DNA of 55,010 bases from an uncultured Bacteroidia bacterium (GCA_902778105.1 CACYWN010000022.1:1-55010); one strand, 5' to 3'; counted from the first letter of the stretch, positions 1 through 8,310 are shown. Program-made: numbers and translations. The notes: generated by a model from the sequence alone, not told the origin.

Positions 1-286
1 CAAACTCAAGTCGTACGACCACATGCTCGTGGACAAGTCCGCCAGCAAGATCGTCGATACAGTGAAGGCTACCGGTGCAAAGGTCAATGGTCCCATTCCC
101 CTTCCTACCCACAAGAAGATCTTCACTGTGAACCGCTCGACCTTCGTGAACAAGAAGTCCCGCGAGCAGTTCGAACTCGACTCCTATGTCCGTCTTCTGG
201 ACATCGACGATTCCAACGCGAAGACCGTCGACGCCCTCATGAAGCTCGAACTCCCTTCCGGTGTCGAGGTCGAGATCAAGGTCTGA
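1..286 (+). CDS. rpsJ: 30S ribosomal protein S10, 3' part
   Basis: The gene is cut by the left edge of the window. The open frame begins at base 2 with K-L-K-S-Y-D-H, the usual S10 N-terminal stretch, so only the first few residues are missing. The S10 hallmarks 'GPIPLPTHK', '[18 protein letters not shown]' and the C-terminal '[20 protein letters not shown]' are all present. S10 is a small-subunit head protein and also a NusA/NusB/NusE antitermination factor (NusE). In most bacteria rplC follows rpsJ directly; here a glutamine synthetase follows after 98 bases, so rpsJ is the last gene of its ribosomal operon. The Met at base 23 is internal and is not the real start. Confidence 0.97.
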   Translation, partial: KLKSYDHMLVDKSASKIVDTVKATGAKVNGPIPLPTHKKIFTVNRSTFVNKKSREQFELDSYVRLLDIDDSNAKTVDALMKLELPSGVEVEIKV

Positions 287-353
287 GGTCGATAAAATCG
301 ACCCAACGAGGCAAAATGGTCTGGGATGCGTTGCATTCCGGACCATTTTTGCT

Positions 354-361
354 TATCTTTG
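354..361 (+). promoter_or_regulatory. Promoter -7 box for glutamine synthetase
   Basis: TATCTTTG matches the Bacteroidota -7 consensus TAnnTTTG. A TTG at 331-333 lies 20 bases upstream, as expected for the -33 element. It supports translation from the ATG at 385 rather than from the ATG at 316, which lies upstream of this promoter. Confidence 0.7.
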
Positions 362-384
362 ACACTTCGAAAAACGGACTTATC

Positions 385-2559
385 ATGGACAGATTCAACC
401 TGGTGCGGGAATCCTTCATGAAGAAGGCACGTCCCGTGGAGATGCCCGAGGAACTCCCGTCGGAGTATTTCGGCGAATTGGTCTTCGACCGGAAAAAGAT
501 GCAGAAGTACCTGGATGTCAAAACGTTCTATGCGCTTCTGGAATGCATCGAGGGTGGAAAGCCGCTCGACCGCAAGACCGCTGACGGCGTTGCCCGCGGC
601 ATGAAAGAGTGGGCTTTGGAGCACCACGTCACGCACGTGACGCACTGGTTCCAGCCCCTGACCGAGGGCACGGCGGAAAAGCACGACTCCCTCATCGACT
701 ATGACGGAAAGGGCGGCGTCATCGAGAAGTTTGACGGCTCGATGCTCGCCCAGCAGGAACCGGACGCCTCCTCGTTCCCCAGCGGCGGTCTCCGGGCGAC
801 CTTCGAAGCCCGCGGCTATACGGCCTGGGACCCCACCTCCCCGGTGTTCATCCAGTATGACACGCTTTGCATCCCCACGGTGTTCATTTCCTACACCGGC
901 GAAGCCCTGGACTACAAAACCCCTTTGAAGAAGGCCCTGAAGGCGGTTTCGGATGCGGCGCTCCCCATCTGCCGCCTGTTCGACCCGGCCGTGAACAAGG
1001 TCTACTCCTATCTGGGCTGGGAGCAGGAGTATTTCCTCGTGGACGAAGAGCTGTTTGCCGCCCGTACGGACCTGATGATTACCGGCCGGACGCTGTTCGG
1101 TCACAATTCCTCCAAGGACCAGCAGCTGGACGACCATTATTTCGGCGCCATCCCGCTCCGGGTCGCCGCCTTCATGCGTGACCTGGAACTGGCCGGACAC
1201 CGCCTGGGCATCCCCATCAAGACGCGGCATAACGAAGTGGCTCCCAATCAGTTCGAATTGGCCCCCATCTACGGGGAGACGAATCTCGCGAACGACCAGA
1301 ACCAGCTGCTCATGAATGTCATGCATTCCACGGCCCGCCGGCACGGGTTCGTGGTGCTGCTGCACGAGAAGCCCTTCGACGGGGTGAACGGATCGGGCAA
1401 GCACAACAACTGGTCGCTCGGGACCGATACCGGCGTTCCGCTCATGGCGCCCGGCAAGGACGCTCTGGGGAATCTGCAGTTCATCACGTTCTTCGTCAAC
1501 GTCCTCGCGGCGGTCCAGAAGCACAATGCCCTGCTGAAGGCCACCATCGCCAGCGCGACCAATGCGCACCGGCTCGGCGCCCACGAGGCGCCGCCCGCCA
1601 TCGTCTCCGCCTTCCTGGGCCGTACGATGACGGAGGTGCTGCACAAGCTGCTGGAAGTCCCCTCCGACACGCCCATCGAAATCGCCGGCAAGAAGGGCTC
1701 CCGGATGGGCCTGGTGGAGATCCCGGAGATCTTCCTGGACAACACCGACCGCAACCGGACCTCCCCCTTCGCCTTCACCGGCAACCGCTTCGAGTTCCGT
1801 GCCGTAGGCTCCAGTGCCAACTGCGCCGGCGCGATGACGACCCTGAATGCCGCCGTGGCCGAGCAGCTGCTGGACTTCAAGACCGCTGTCGATGTAGAGC
1901 TTGCGGCCGGCAAGTCCCTGCAGGTGGCTGTGATGGACACGCTGAAACCCATCATCGCCTCCATCATCGACACGGTGTGTTTCGACGGCAACGGCTATAC
2001 GGACGAGTGGAAGGCCGAAGCCGCCCGCCGGGGACTGGACACCGAGAGCTGCGTCCCCGATATGTTCCTGGAGTTCCTGAAGCCCGCCTCGGTGGAAATG
2101 TTCGCCCGCACCGGTGTCTATACCGAGAAGGAACTGGAAGCCCGCAACGAGGTCAAATGGGAGACCTACGCCAAGAAGGTCCAGATCGAGGCCCGCGTGA
2201 TGGTGCGCATGTCCATCAACCACATCATCCCCGCCGCCGTCGCCTACAAGTCGTCGCTCCTGAAGGAAGTCTCCCTGTATGAAAAGGTTTACGGCGACAC
2301 GGAAGGCTGCGCCAGCGAACTGGCCATCCTGGACGACATCTCCCGCTATGTGGAGGAAGTCCGCCAGCGCGCCCGTCAGGTCGAGGACGCCCGGGTGGAG
2401 GCCGATACCATCGAGGATGCCTACGCCCGCGCTAAGGCCTTCTCCGAGATTGCGAACATGCTCTTTGCCCTCCGCAAGCCCATCGATGCGCTGGAGGAAG
2501 TCGTGGACGACAAACTCTGGCCGCTCCCGAAGTACCGCGAGCTCCTGTTCATTTCGTAA
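385..2559 (+). CDS. glnN: Type III glutamine synthetase
   Basis: A 724-residue enzyme of the GSIII family, which makes glutamine from glutamate, ammonia and ATP in the cytoplasm. Its length fits GSIII (about 720-730) and not GSI (about 470). Visible GS signatures include 'RHNEVAPNQFELAP' (about residues 280-294), the ATP-site region with 'NGSGKHNNWSLGTD', and 'DRNRTSPFAFTGNRFEFRAVG' (about 455-475). The C-terminal part is helical and charged, as in other GSIII proteins. I chose the ATG at 385 because the TATCTTTG promoter box at 354-361 lies between it and the upstream ATG at 316. The gene stands alone, with rpsJ upstream and a tRNA downstream, and no glnK/amtB neighbour is visible. Confidence 0.95.
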   Translation: MDRFNLVRESFMKKARPVEMPEELPSEYFGELVFDRKKMQKYLDVKTFYALLECIEGGKPLDRKTADGVARGMKEWALEHHVTHVTHWFQPLTEGTAEKHDSLIDYDGKGGVIEKFDGSMLAQQEPDASSFPSGGLRATFEARGYTAWDPTSPVFIQYDTLCIPTVFISYTGEALDYKTPLKKALKAVSDAALPICRLFDPAVNKVYSYLGWEQEYFLVDEELFAARTDLMITGRTLFGHNSSKDQQLDDHYFGAIPLRVAAFMRDLELAGHRLGIPIKTRHNEVAPNQFELAPIYGETNLANDQNQLLMNVMHSTARRHGFVVLLHEKPFDGVNGSGKHNNWSLGTDTGVPLMAPGKDALGNLQFITFFVNVLAAVQKHNALLKATIASATNAHRLGAHEAPPAIVSAFLGRTMTEVLHKLLEVPSDTPIEIAGKKGSRMGLVEIPEIFLDNTDRNRTSPFAFTGNRFEFRAVGSSANCAGAMTTLNAAVAEQLLDFKTAVDVELAAGKSLQVAVMDTLKPIIASIIDTVCFDGNGYTDEWKAEAARRGLDTESCVPDMFLEFLKPASVEMFARTGVYTEKELEARNEVKWETYAKKVQIEARVMVRMSINHIIPAAVAYKSSLLKEVSLYEKVYGDTEGCASELAILDDISRYVEEVRQRARQVEDARVEADTIEDAYARAKAFSEIANMLFALRKPIDALEEVVDDKLWPLPKYRELLFIS

Positions 2560-2575
2560 TTTGACGAAAGTTTGC

Positions 2576-2583
2576 TAATTTTG
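2576..2583 (+). promoter_or_regulatory. Promoter -7 box ahead of the tRNA
   Basis: TAATTTTG fits TAnnTTTG and lies about 17 bases after the glutamine synthetase stop. Transcription from here would read through the 2591-2623 hairpin into the tRNA at 2628. A TTCG about 19 bases upstream is a weak -33 element. Confidence 0.5.
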
Positions 2584-2590
2584 TATCCGC

Positions 2591-2623
2591 AAATGCGCGG
2601 GGGACCTTTCCCGCCGCGCATTT
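2591..2623 (+). terminator. Strong hairpin between glnN and the tRNA
   Basis: The arms AAATGCGCGG (2591-2600) and CCGCGCATTT (2614-2623) pair perfectly, and GGGA/TCCC extends the stem inward after a one-base bulge, giving about 14 base pairs around a 4-base loop. It may be the terminator of glutamine synthetase, although no long T-run follows. It also lies downstream of the candidate tRNA promoter and ends 4 bases before the tRNA, so it could equally be a leader structure removed during tRNA maturation. Confidence 0.55.
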
Positions 2624-2627
2624 CACC

Positions 2628-2701
<74 letters not shown>

Positions 2702-2710
2702 CAAGAAAAA

Positions 2711-2738
2711 GAGGCAGCCGATTTCGGCCGCCTCTTTT
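2711..2738 (+). terminator. Rho-independent terminator after the tRNA
   Basis: GAGGCAGCCG (2711-2720) and CGGCCGCCTC (2725-2734) form a 10-bp stem with one mismatch, a 4-base loop, and TTTT directly after. An A-rich run precedes it, so it may also work from the other strand. Confidence 0.8.
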
Positions 2739-2761
2739 CTGTGGCCCCGTCTTCCCCCTCA

Positions 2762-2830
2762 GGCGGCTTCGCCGCCAGCTCCCCCAAGGGAGCGCCACCC
2801 TCCTTCCGTCCTCCCTCGCCGGGAGGAAAC
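2762..2830. repeat. Three stacked GC-rich hairpins
   Basis: GGCGGC-TTC-GCCGCC (about 2762-2776), GCTCCC-GGGAGC (about 2778-2793) and CCTCCC-GGGAGG (about 2809-2826) follow each other with almost no gap. No reading frame here looks like a protein. The layout resembles dispersed intergenic repeat elements of gut bacteria, but I cannot test copy number. Confidence 0.5.
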
Positions 2831-2863
2831 TGTCGCTTCGCTCCGGATGGCATTCCTCCGCTG

Positions 2864-3085
2864 CTGGCGCAGGTGTGGCCGGTGGCTGGCGCAGGTGGGT
2901 TTTTAGCATGGACACCGGCGCCGTGAATCGGGCTCCTACGCTTTCTAGCGGCGCTGGTCCCCCACCCAAAAACCCACCTGCGCCAAGAACCCCGTGCACC
3001 TGCACCAAGAACCCTTTACACCTGCGCCAAGAATCCCGTATACCTGCGCCAAGGAATTCCACCCACCTGCATCAGCAGCTTTTTG
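2864..3085. repeat. Inverted array of a 22-bp repeat
   Basis: The right arm has units starting at 2975, 2997, 3019, 3041 and 3064, each beginning (C/T)ACCTGC and mostly running CACCTGCGCCAAGAA. The period is 22, with 23 for the last step. The left arm has two units of the same motif on the opposite strand, CTGGCGCAGGTG at 2864 and 2886, also 22 apart. An 18-base stretch at 2887-2904 is the exact reverse complement of 2968-2985. An inner stem, 2914-2923 with 2949-2958, extends the hairpin. Together with the hairpins at 2762-2830 this fills the gene-free 2742-3146 stretch. The units are adjacent with no unique spacers, so this is not CRISPR, and 22 is not a multiple of 3, which argues against coding. 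Confidence 0.75.
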
Positions 3086-3129
3086 CCTGCCCAGAGGTCC
3101 GTCCGGAGCGGACAAACCAAATAATTGCT

Positions 3130-3137
3130 TATTTTTG
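3130..3137 (+). promoter_or_regulatory. Promoter -7 box for the SDF symporter
   Basis: TATTTTTG fits TAnnTTTG. It ends 9 bases before the chosen ATG at 3147, so the transcript would have almost no leader. Confidence 0.6.
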
Positions 3138-3146
3138 TACGTCAGA

Positions 3147-4355
3147 ATGAACAGAAAGGACAACGCCTTTTTCAAGAACTACGGAGCGACGCTCCTCCTG
3201 CTGCTGGGATTGCTCCTCGGCGGCGTGTTGGGCGCGGTCCTGGGGGAGAGCGCCCGGGTCCTGCGTCCCGTCGGGATGCTGTTCCTGAACCTGGTCTTCG
3301 TGCTGGTCGTCCCGCTGGTCTTTTTCTCCGTAGCCCGCTCCCTCGTGGTGATGCACGAGAGCGGCGTCATCGGGAAGGTGCTGGGGACGGCCCTGGGCGT
3401 ATTCCTGTTCATGTCGCTGGTGGCGGGTGTTTTCTCCTACGGGCTGATGTCCGTCTGGAATCCCTTCGCCCGGATGACCGTCGATGCGGGAAGTGCGGAC
3501 CTTGCCGGCGCGGAGGCCTTGAACCTGGGCGACGCCATCGTCGCCGCCTTGACGGTGGACGATTTCCCGCTGCTGTTCTCCCGTGAGCACCTGCTTCCGC
3601 TCATCCTTTTCGCGGCGCTTTTCGGCCTGGCCGTCGCCCTGCTCGGGCAGCGGGCCGCCCTGGTCCGGCAAGGCGTCGAAGAAGGGGAATCCGTCGTCAT
3701 GAAGATGATGGAACTGGTCATGAAACTGGCTCCCGTGGGCATCGGCTGCTATTTTGCCGATACCGTCGGGCAGCTGGGCGGGCAGATCGTCGGGGACTAT
3801 CTGGAGATCTTCCTGGTGGTCTGTGCGGCCAGCGCCGTCTGCTACGGACTCTTCTATACCCTTTATGCCCTGTTCTGCCATATTCCGCCGGGCCGGTTCT
3901 GGAAAGCGATGATTCCGACTTCCGCCACGGCCGTGGGTACCAGCTCGTCAGCGGCCTGTCTCCCGGTGAATCTGGCCGCAGCCAGGGAGCTCGGCGTAAG
4001 CGACAAAATCGCGGACGGGGTCATTCCGCTGGGCACGAACCTGCACAAGGACGGATCCGTCATTACCTCCGTCGCCAAGGTTCTCTTTGCGTTGTATTTC
4101 TTCCATATGATGCCGGAGGGCGCCGGAACTGCGGCGCTTGTCATCCTGCTGGCAATCCTGGAAAGCGTCGTCGTGGGTGCCATCCCCGTGGGCGGCATGA
4201 CGGGGGAGATTTTCCTCTGCGCCGTGCTCGGGCTGGATCCTTCCTTTGCTGCAACGCTCCTGATCATCGGCACCATCTGCGACATCCCCGCCACGCTTCT
4301 CAACGCAACGGGGAATCTGGTCGCTTCTCTTTTGGTCCACCGGTTGGTGAAATGA
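3147..4355 (+). CDS. Sodium:dicarboxylate symporter (SDF) family transporter
   Basis: A 402-residue inner-membrane protein of the SDF/DAACS family (GltP, DctA and SstT relatives). These import dicarboxylates, glutamate/aspartate or serine/threonine with Na+ or H+. Hydrophobic helices run throughout. The family's re-entrant serine-rich loop is seen as 'GTSSSAACLPV' (about residues 264-274), and the second substrate/ion-binding signature as 'GTNLHKDGS' (about 296-304), where GltPh-type proteins have NMDGT. The Asn-to-His/Lys differences there suggest a divergent substrate subgroup, so I do not assign a substrate. The start at 3147 is chosen from the promoter box; the longer upstream frame runs through the 22-bp repeat array. 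The gene is convergent with the acyltransferase, with 3 bases between stops. Confidence 0.9.
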   Translation: MNRKDNAFFKNYGATLLLLLGLLLGGVLGAVLGESARVLRPVGMLFLNLVFVLVVPLVFFSVARSLVVMHESGVIGKVLGTALGVFLFMSLVAGVFSYGLMSVWNPFARMTVDAGSADLAGAEALNLGDAIVAALTVDDFPLLFSREHLLPLILFAALFGLAVALLGQRAALVRQGVEEGESVVMKMMELVMKLAPVGIGCYFADTVGQLGGQIVGDYLEIFLVVCAASAVCYGLFYTLYALFCHIPPGRFWKAMIPTSATAVGTSSSAACLPVNLAAARELGVSDKIADGVIPLGTNLHKDGSVITSVAKVLFALYFFHMMPEGAGTAALVILLAILESVVVGAIPVGGMTGEIFLCAVLGLDPSFAATLLIIGTICDIPATLLNATGNLVASLLVHRLVK

Positions 4356-4358
4356 TCT

Positions 4359-5540
4359 TTATTTACTTCGTTTGAGCCAGTGTTCCGTGAGCCATGCGCG
4401 GACGGGCAGGTCGTATGCCTTGAAGACGCAGCGTGCCAGGAGGATGGACAGGAAAAGGATGCCCGCGGACACGGCGATATGCTGCCAGAGCGGGGCGTTG
4501 CCGTGTTCGGCCGCCCAGTTCATCTGCATGTACATCAGGGGGTAATGCGTGATGTAGATTGGGTAGGAGATCTCTCCCAGCCACTTGCAGACGGCTGTGC
4601 TCCGCTTGCCGGTGGTCGTGGAACCCGCTCCCGCGAGCACGATGAGCGGGAAGAGCAGCAGGATGGTGACGGCCTGGAAAAGCCCGTCGGAAACCCCTTG
4701 TTTTCCGCCGATGCAGGGGATGGACAGGAGGACGACGATGGCCAGGCTGCACCACCAGAAACCGCCTTTCAGGCGGATGGGCGAGCCGCTGGGATTGCCT
4801 TCGGTGCGGTGCGCCGGCAGGATCCGGGAGATGAGCAGGCCGCACAGGAACGGATACAGCAGCCGGGTGAAGCCGATATAAAGCTGGTCCGGTGTCAGGG
4901 ACCAGCCGCCGATGACGTTGTACTGCGCCCGGGGCAGCAGGCCGAAGACATTCCAGCCCAAGGTCAGATCCAGGGTGAAGAAGGCGCAGACTAGGCACAG
5001 GACGGCCAGGGCCGCCTTCGGTAAATGCCTGAGGATGAATGCGTACAGGATATTGCCGATATATTCGAAGGTCAGGGTCCACTGGGGGCCGTTGAAGGAG
5101 TTGAATTCTCCCCATCCCCGGATGTCCAGGCTGTTGGGGCAGGGAAGGATGAACAGGCCCATCACCAGGCAAAGGAGGAACTTCCAGAGCGGGGTCTTCA
5201 GCGTTTCGGGGAACGCCGTCCCGGAGAAGAGGAACAGCGCCGCGCCGATGAGCGTGCCCATGACCACCATCGGGTGCAGGCGGGTCAGGCGCCGCTTGAA
5301 GAAGCCCCAGGTGGTCATCCTGTCCCAGCGGTCGTCGTAGGCGTAGCCGATGACGAAGCCGCTCAGCACGAAGAAGAAATCCACCGCCAGGTAACCGTGG
5401 TTGATGATCTGGTACGCCGGTCCCTTGCTGTAGGTTTCGAACAGGTGGAACAGCACCACCATCAGCGCGGCGACGCCGCGGAGCCCGTCCAGGATCTCAT
5501 AACGGGGCTTGGATGCCAGGTAGACGTTTTCCTTTGCCAT
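4359..5540 (-). CDS. Acyltransferase family 3 membrane protein (OafA/YrhL-like)
   Basis: A 393-residue polytopic membrane protein with the acyltransferase-3 N-terminal signature 'ILDGLRGVAALMVVLFHLF' (about residues 15-33), followed by about ten hydrophobic helices. The family moves acetyl or other acyl groups from the cytoplasm onto surface glycans, O-antigen, peptidoglycan or exported small molecules. No C-terminal SGNH domain is attached. The start at 5540 gives M-A-K-E-N-V; the open frame continues far upstream to 6668, but that part is antisense to DUF554 and is rejected. It shares a 66-base intergenic region with the divergent DUF554 gene. The acceptor cannot be predicted. Confidence 0.9.
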   Translation of the reverse strand: MAKENVYLASKPRYEILDGLRGVAALMVVLFHLFETYSKGPAYQIINHGYLAVDFFFVLSGFVIGYAYDDRWDRMTTWGFFKRRLTRLHPMVVMGTLIGAALFLFSGTAFPETLKTPLWKFLLCLVMGLFILPCPNSLDIRGWGEFNSFNGPQWTLTFEYIGNILYAFILRHLPKAALAVLCLVCAFFTLDLTLGWNVFGLLPRAQYNVIGGWSLTPDQLYIGFTRLLYPFLCGLLISRILPAHRTEGNPSGSPIRLKGGFWWCSLAIVVLLSIPCIGGKQGVSDGLFQAVTILLLFPLIVLAGAGSTTTGKRSTAVCKWLGEISYPIYITHYPLMYMQMNWAAEHGNAPLWQHIAVSAGILFLSILLARCVFKAYDLPVRAWLTEHWLKRSK

Positions 5541-5589
5541 AAAATGCCATTGTATCTCGTTGAGGATTACGAAGGTAGAGAAATCTTTG

Positions 5590-5597
5590 TATCTTTG
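5590..5597 (+). promoter_or_regulatory. Promoter -7 box for the DUF554 gene
   Basis: TATCTTTG is a perfect TAnnTTTG match, 9 bases before the ATG at 5607. A leaderless or nearly leaderless mRNA is implied. Confidence 0.65.
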
Positions 5598-5606
5598 CAA
5601 GGCCAA

Positions 5607-6290
5607 ATGCTCGGAACCCTCGTCAATACCGCCTGCATCGTTGCCGGCACCCTCATCGGGACTTTTTTCAAAAAGGGCCTCGGGGAGAAATATACGAAGA
5701 CGCTGTTCAATGCGATGGGCCTGGCATCCCTCGCCCTGGGCGCCCATTCCTTCGTGCAGAACATGCCCAAGAGCGAGTTCCCCGTGCTGTTCATCCTGTC
5801 GCTCGCCCTCGGCGGCCTCCTCGGCACGGCCCTGGACCTGGACGGAAAGGTGAAGCGTCTCCTGGCGAAAAAGGGCGGAGACAGCTTCGCGAAAGGCCTC
5901 ATTTCGGCCTGCCTGCTCTACTGCATCGGCACTTTCTCCATCGTCGGCCCGGTCCTCAGCGCCCTGCAGGGGGACAATACCTTCCTGTACACGAATTCCA
6001 CGCTGGACCTGGTGACCTCGACCGTCTTTGCGACCACCTACGGCATCGGGATGATCCTCGCGGCACCCATCCTGTTCTGCTGGCAGGGCGCTATCTGGCT
6101 CGCCGCCACCCTGGCCTCGTCCAGCCCCATTTTCCAGGGCGCCCTGGTCAATGAACTCGCCATCGTGGGCGGGATCCTCATCATCTCCTCCGGCCTTTCC
6201 ATCCTGGATATCAAGGACTGCAAGACACTGAATTACATTCCCTCCCTGCTGGTTCCCATCGTCTGGTTCCTGGTGAAGGGCCTGTTCTGA
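5607..6290 (+). CDS. DUF554 family membrane protein
   Basis: A 227-residue protein starting 'MLGTLVNTACIVAGTLIGTFFKKGL', the typical beginning of DUF554 (YdfK/YqgA-type) integral membrane proteins. About six hydrophobic helices are visible, with the conserved 'GLISACLLYCIGTFSIVGP' segment near residues 98-116 and 'NELAIVGGILIISSGLSIL' near 180-198. The family's function is unknown; a transport role is often guessed. The start is fixed by the promoter box at 5590-5597, since the upstream part of the frame runs antisense through the acyltransferase. Its stop is 2 bases from the convergent stop of the GH99-like gene. Confidence 0.9.
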   Translation: MLGTLVNTACIVAGTLIGTFFKKGLGEKYTKTLFNAMGLASLALGAHSFVQNMPKSEFPVLFILSLALGGLLGTALDLDGKVKRLLAKKGGDSFAKGLISACLLYCIGTFSIVGPVLSALQGDNTFLYTNSTLDLVTSTVFATTYGIGMILAAPILFCWQGAIWLAATLASSSPIFQGALVNELAIVGGILIISSGLSILDIKDCKTLNYIPSLLVPIVWFLVKGLF

Positions 6291-6292
6291 TC

Positions 6293-8287
6293 CTATTTCC
6301 TGTCCAGGAACTCCACGATCGGATCGCACGGATTCAGCGAATGCGGATGATGGGCGCAGCCTGTCTTGCCGATCAGCGAAAGCCGCCGGCAGCCGGCCAG
6401 GTCGAAGGTTCCGAACTGCTGCTCGAAAGGAACGACCGGGTCCGCCGCACCATAGACGACGATGATGGGAATCTTCTTGATCCGGTCGAAATGGTCCCGG
6501 GCATAGGTGTAGAAGGCCTCCGGGATAACGCCCTGGGCCTCCCACGCCCGGGCGGCAGCCTGGACATAGGGATTGTGCGTGAACTTGGTGAGGTCGCACA
6601 ACGGGGCGTCCAGATAGAGTTTTTCCACCCGGTCGGGATGGTTTTCTGCATAGAGCAGGGAGAACCATCCGCCCCGGCTCAGACCCTCCAGGACCACTTT
6701 TTTCGACAGGCCGTGCTTCTTGCGCGCGTAGTCGGCGAATTCCGTAAAGGCATCCTGCGCGTCCGGAGAGGCATATTCGTCCATCAGGTCCAGCAGACCG
6801 AAGGACCAGCCTCGCGCGAGGAGGGCGTCATCCACCTGGGCGAAGGCGCCGATGAAGGCCGGCCGGGCGATCCAGCGCCCGTTCGCTCCCGGGGGGACGA
6901 TGAAGACGGCACGTCGGCCGCGGATAAGGGTTTCCTCCACGGTGAACCCTTTGTCGGCATAAATCTGCTCCCAGGGTTTGTAGGACTGGTTTTCGACCGC
7001 CCTTTCCGGCATCTTCGGGTCCAGCGGCCTTTCGCCGCGGAGCATCCGGGCGCCTTCCCCGGTCAGGAACAGGTAGTGGTCGGACGGCTTCCCGTCCATT
7101 CCCACGAACTTGGCGACGGTGCTCACAGGCGGATTGTCGGTCACCTTGAAGATGGCCGTGCCCTCGTTGACCTCGTCGAACATCGCCACATACAGCATCT
7201 CGGCGCCAGCCTTGACCGCCGTGTAAATCTGTGACCAGTAGAACTTTCCGCCCTGACGGGGAATGCTCGCGAGCGGCTTTTCGCCCCCGATGTCGTTCAT
7301 GTCGTCCCCGCCCCGGCTCAGGTTGTACCAGCTGAAGCCGGGATACACCAGCGGAACATACTCCACCCCGTTCGCCGCACACCATTCCATGTCCTTGCGG
7401 ATCATGTCGGCATAGCGGTTCATTTCGAAATGCAGCAGCGGCGTGAAGCGCTGGACCATCCAGGGAAGGACCAGGTCGGCCATCCGGATCAGATCGTGCA
7501 GATACGGGTCCTGGACACAGTCGCTGAAGAGTTCCCGCCAATAAGTGGGCACGCCCAGCATCACGCTGCAGCCGCCGTATTCGGGGTCGTTGTGGAGAAA
7601 GTCGATGAGCTCCGCCAACTTGATGTCCCGGATATTATACGGACGGTCCGGAAAACCGACGCCCCAGATGACCACGAGCGGTTTCCCGTTATGGTACAGA
7701 TACTGGTTGGGCTTGCTGTACGACGTGACTTTCAGGCTGTCTACCAGGAACTTCCAGTCGTCGATGAGCAGCGTGCAGTCCTCGCTCCGGTTCGGGTCCA
7801 GGCCCGAAAGGTCATACATCACCGAAATGGCGCGGCCGTTTTCGCCGGCGTACTTCAACGCATGGCGGAGTACCGTCACGGAATGCTGACGCGAATCGTG
7901 CCGGGGCCGGCAGCTTCCGTAGAAACGCTGCAGGAACACGCCGTCCAGTCCATACTCCCGCATCCAGCGGAAGTGCGTCGCTACCGTCTGCCCGTCATCG
8001 GAGCAGAAGAACCGCGCCGTGGAACCGTCGGCCATCTTGAGTCCCGTCGGATACGTGTGCTCGTACTCGCTCACGTCCGGCCACATGTCGATATGGATCC
8101 GGTTCTCGTCGGGGTACATCACCCCTTTGCCGTCATTGTGGAACCAGCCCTGATACCCGGCCATCACCAGTCCCTTGTAGGACGGATGGGCCGATTCCGG
8201 GTCGTGCCGGAAACCGGTGCCCTGGGCCCGGGCGCCGAGTGCAGCTGCCATGCCAAGCAGCAAAACCAGAGTACGGAGAGCTTTCAT
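6293..8287 (-). CDS. GH99/GH71-like glycosidase fused to an alpha/beta-hydrolase
   Basis: A 664-residue secreted protein with a signal peptide ending near 'GARAQG'. Residues about 25-395 resemble the GH99/GH71-like TIM-barrel proteins of Bacteroidota ('KGLVMAGYQGWFHNDGKG', 'DGVFLQRFYGS', 'PLVYPGFSWYNLSRGG', 'AMFDEVNEGTAIF'). True GH99 enzymes are endo-alpha-mannanases/mannosidases, but this subgroup is uncharacterised. The C-terminal part (about 420-664) has a serine-hydrolase triad pattern: nucleophile elbow 'GLSRGG' (Ser near 536), 'YGAADPVV' (Asp near 616) and 'CAHHPHSL' (His near 646). A deacylating esterase joined to a glycosidase suits an acylated glycan. The start at 8287 is chosen for the signal peptide; the frame is open to 8317, but the promoter lies at 8303-8310. 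No SusCD is adjacent. Confidence 0.85.
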   Translation of the reverse strand: MKALRTLVLLLGMAAALGARAQGTGFRHDPESAHPSYKGLVMAGYQGWFHNDGKGVMYPDENRIHIDMWPDVSEYEHTYPTGLKMADGSTARFFCSDDGQTVATHFRWMREYGLDGVFLQRFYGSCRPRHDSRQHSVTVLRHALKYAGENGRAISVMYDLSGLDPNRSEDCTLLIDDWKFLVDSLKVTSYSKPNQYLYHNGKPLVVIWGVGFPDRPYNIRDIKLAELIDFLHNDPEYGGCSVMLGVPTYWRELFSDCVQDPYLHDLIRMADLVLPWMVQRFTPLLHFEMNRYADMIRKDMEWCAANGVEYVPLVYPGFSWYNLSRGGDDMNDIGGEKPLASIPRQGGKFYWSQIYTAVKAGAEMLYVAMFDEVNEGTAIFKVTDNPPVSTVAKFVGMDGKPSDHYLFLTGEGARMLRGERPLDPKMPERAVENQSYKPWEQIYADKGFTVEETLIRGRRAVFIVPPGANGRWIARPAFIGAFAQVDDALLARGWSFGLLDLMDEYASPDAQDAFTEFADYARKKHGLSKKVVLEGLSRGGWFSLLYAENHPDRVEKLYLDAPLCDLTKFTHNPYVQAAARAWEAQGVIPEAFYTYARDHFDRIKKIPIIVVYGAADPVVPFEQQFGTFDLAGCRRLSLIGKTGCAHHPHSLNPCDPIVEFLDRK

Positions 8288-8302
8288 GTCGCCTTTTTTT
8301 GC

Positions 8303-8310
8303 CAAAGATA
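8303..8310 (-). promoter_or_regulatory. Promoter -7 box for the GH99-like gene
   Basis: The minus strand reads TATCTTTG here, 15 bases before the ATG at 8287. It supports that start over the upstream Met at 8317. Confidence 0.6.

Noticed and set aside
184-2223. A 679-codon minus-strand frame opposite glutamine synthetase
   Set aside because: Shadow of glnN with no domain features; it would also overlap rpsJ.
2975-3085. Possible CRISPR array
   Set aside because: Units are directly adjacent with no unique spacers, they appear on both strands, and no cas gene is present.
5541-6668. Upstream extension of the acyltransferase frame
   Set aside because: Antisense to DUF554; the family N-terminus begins at 5540.
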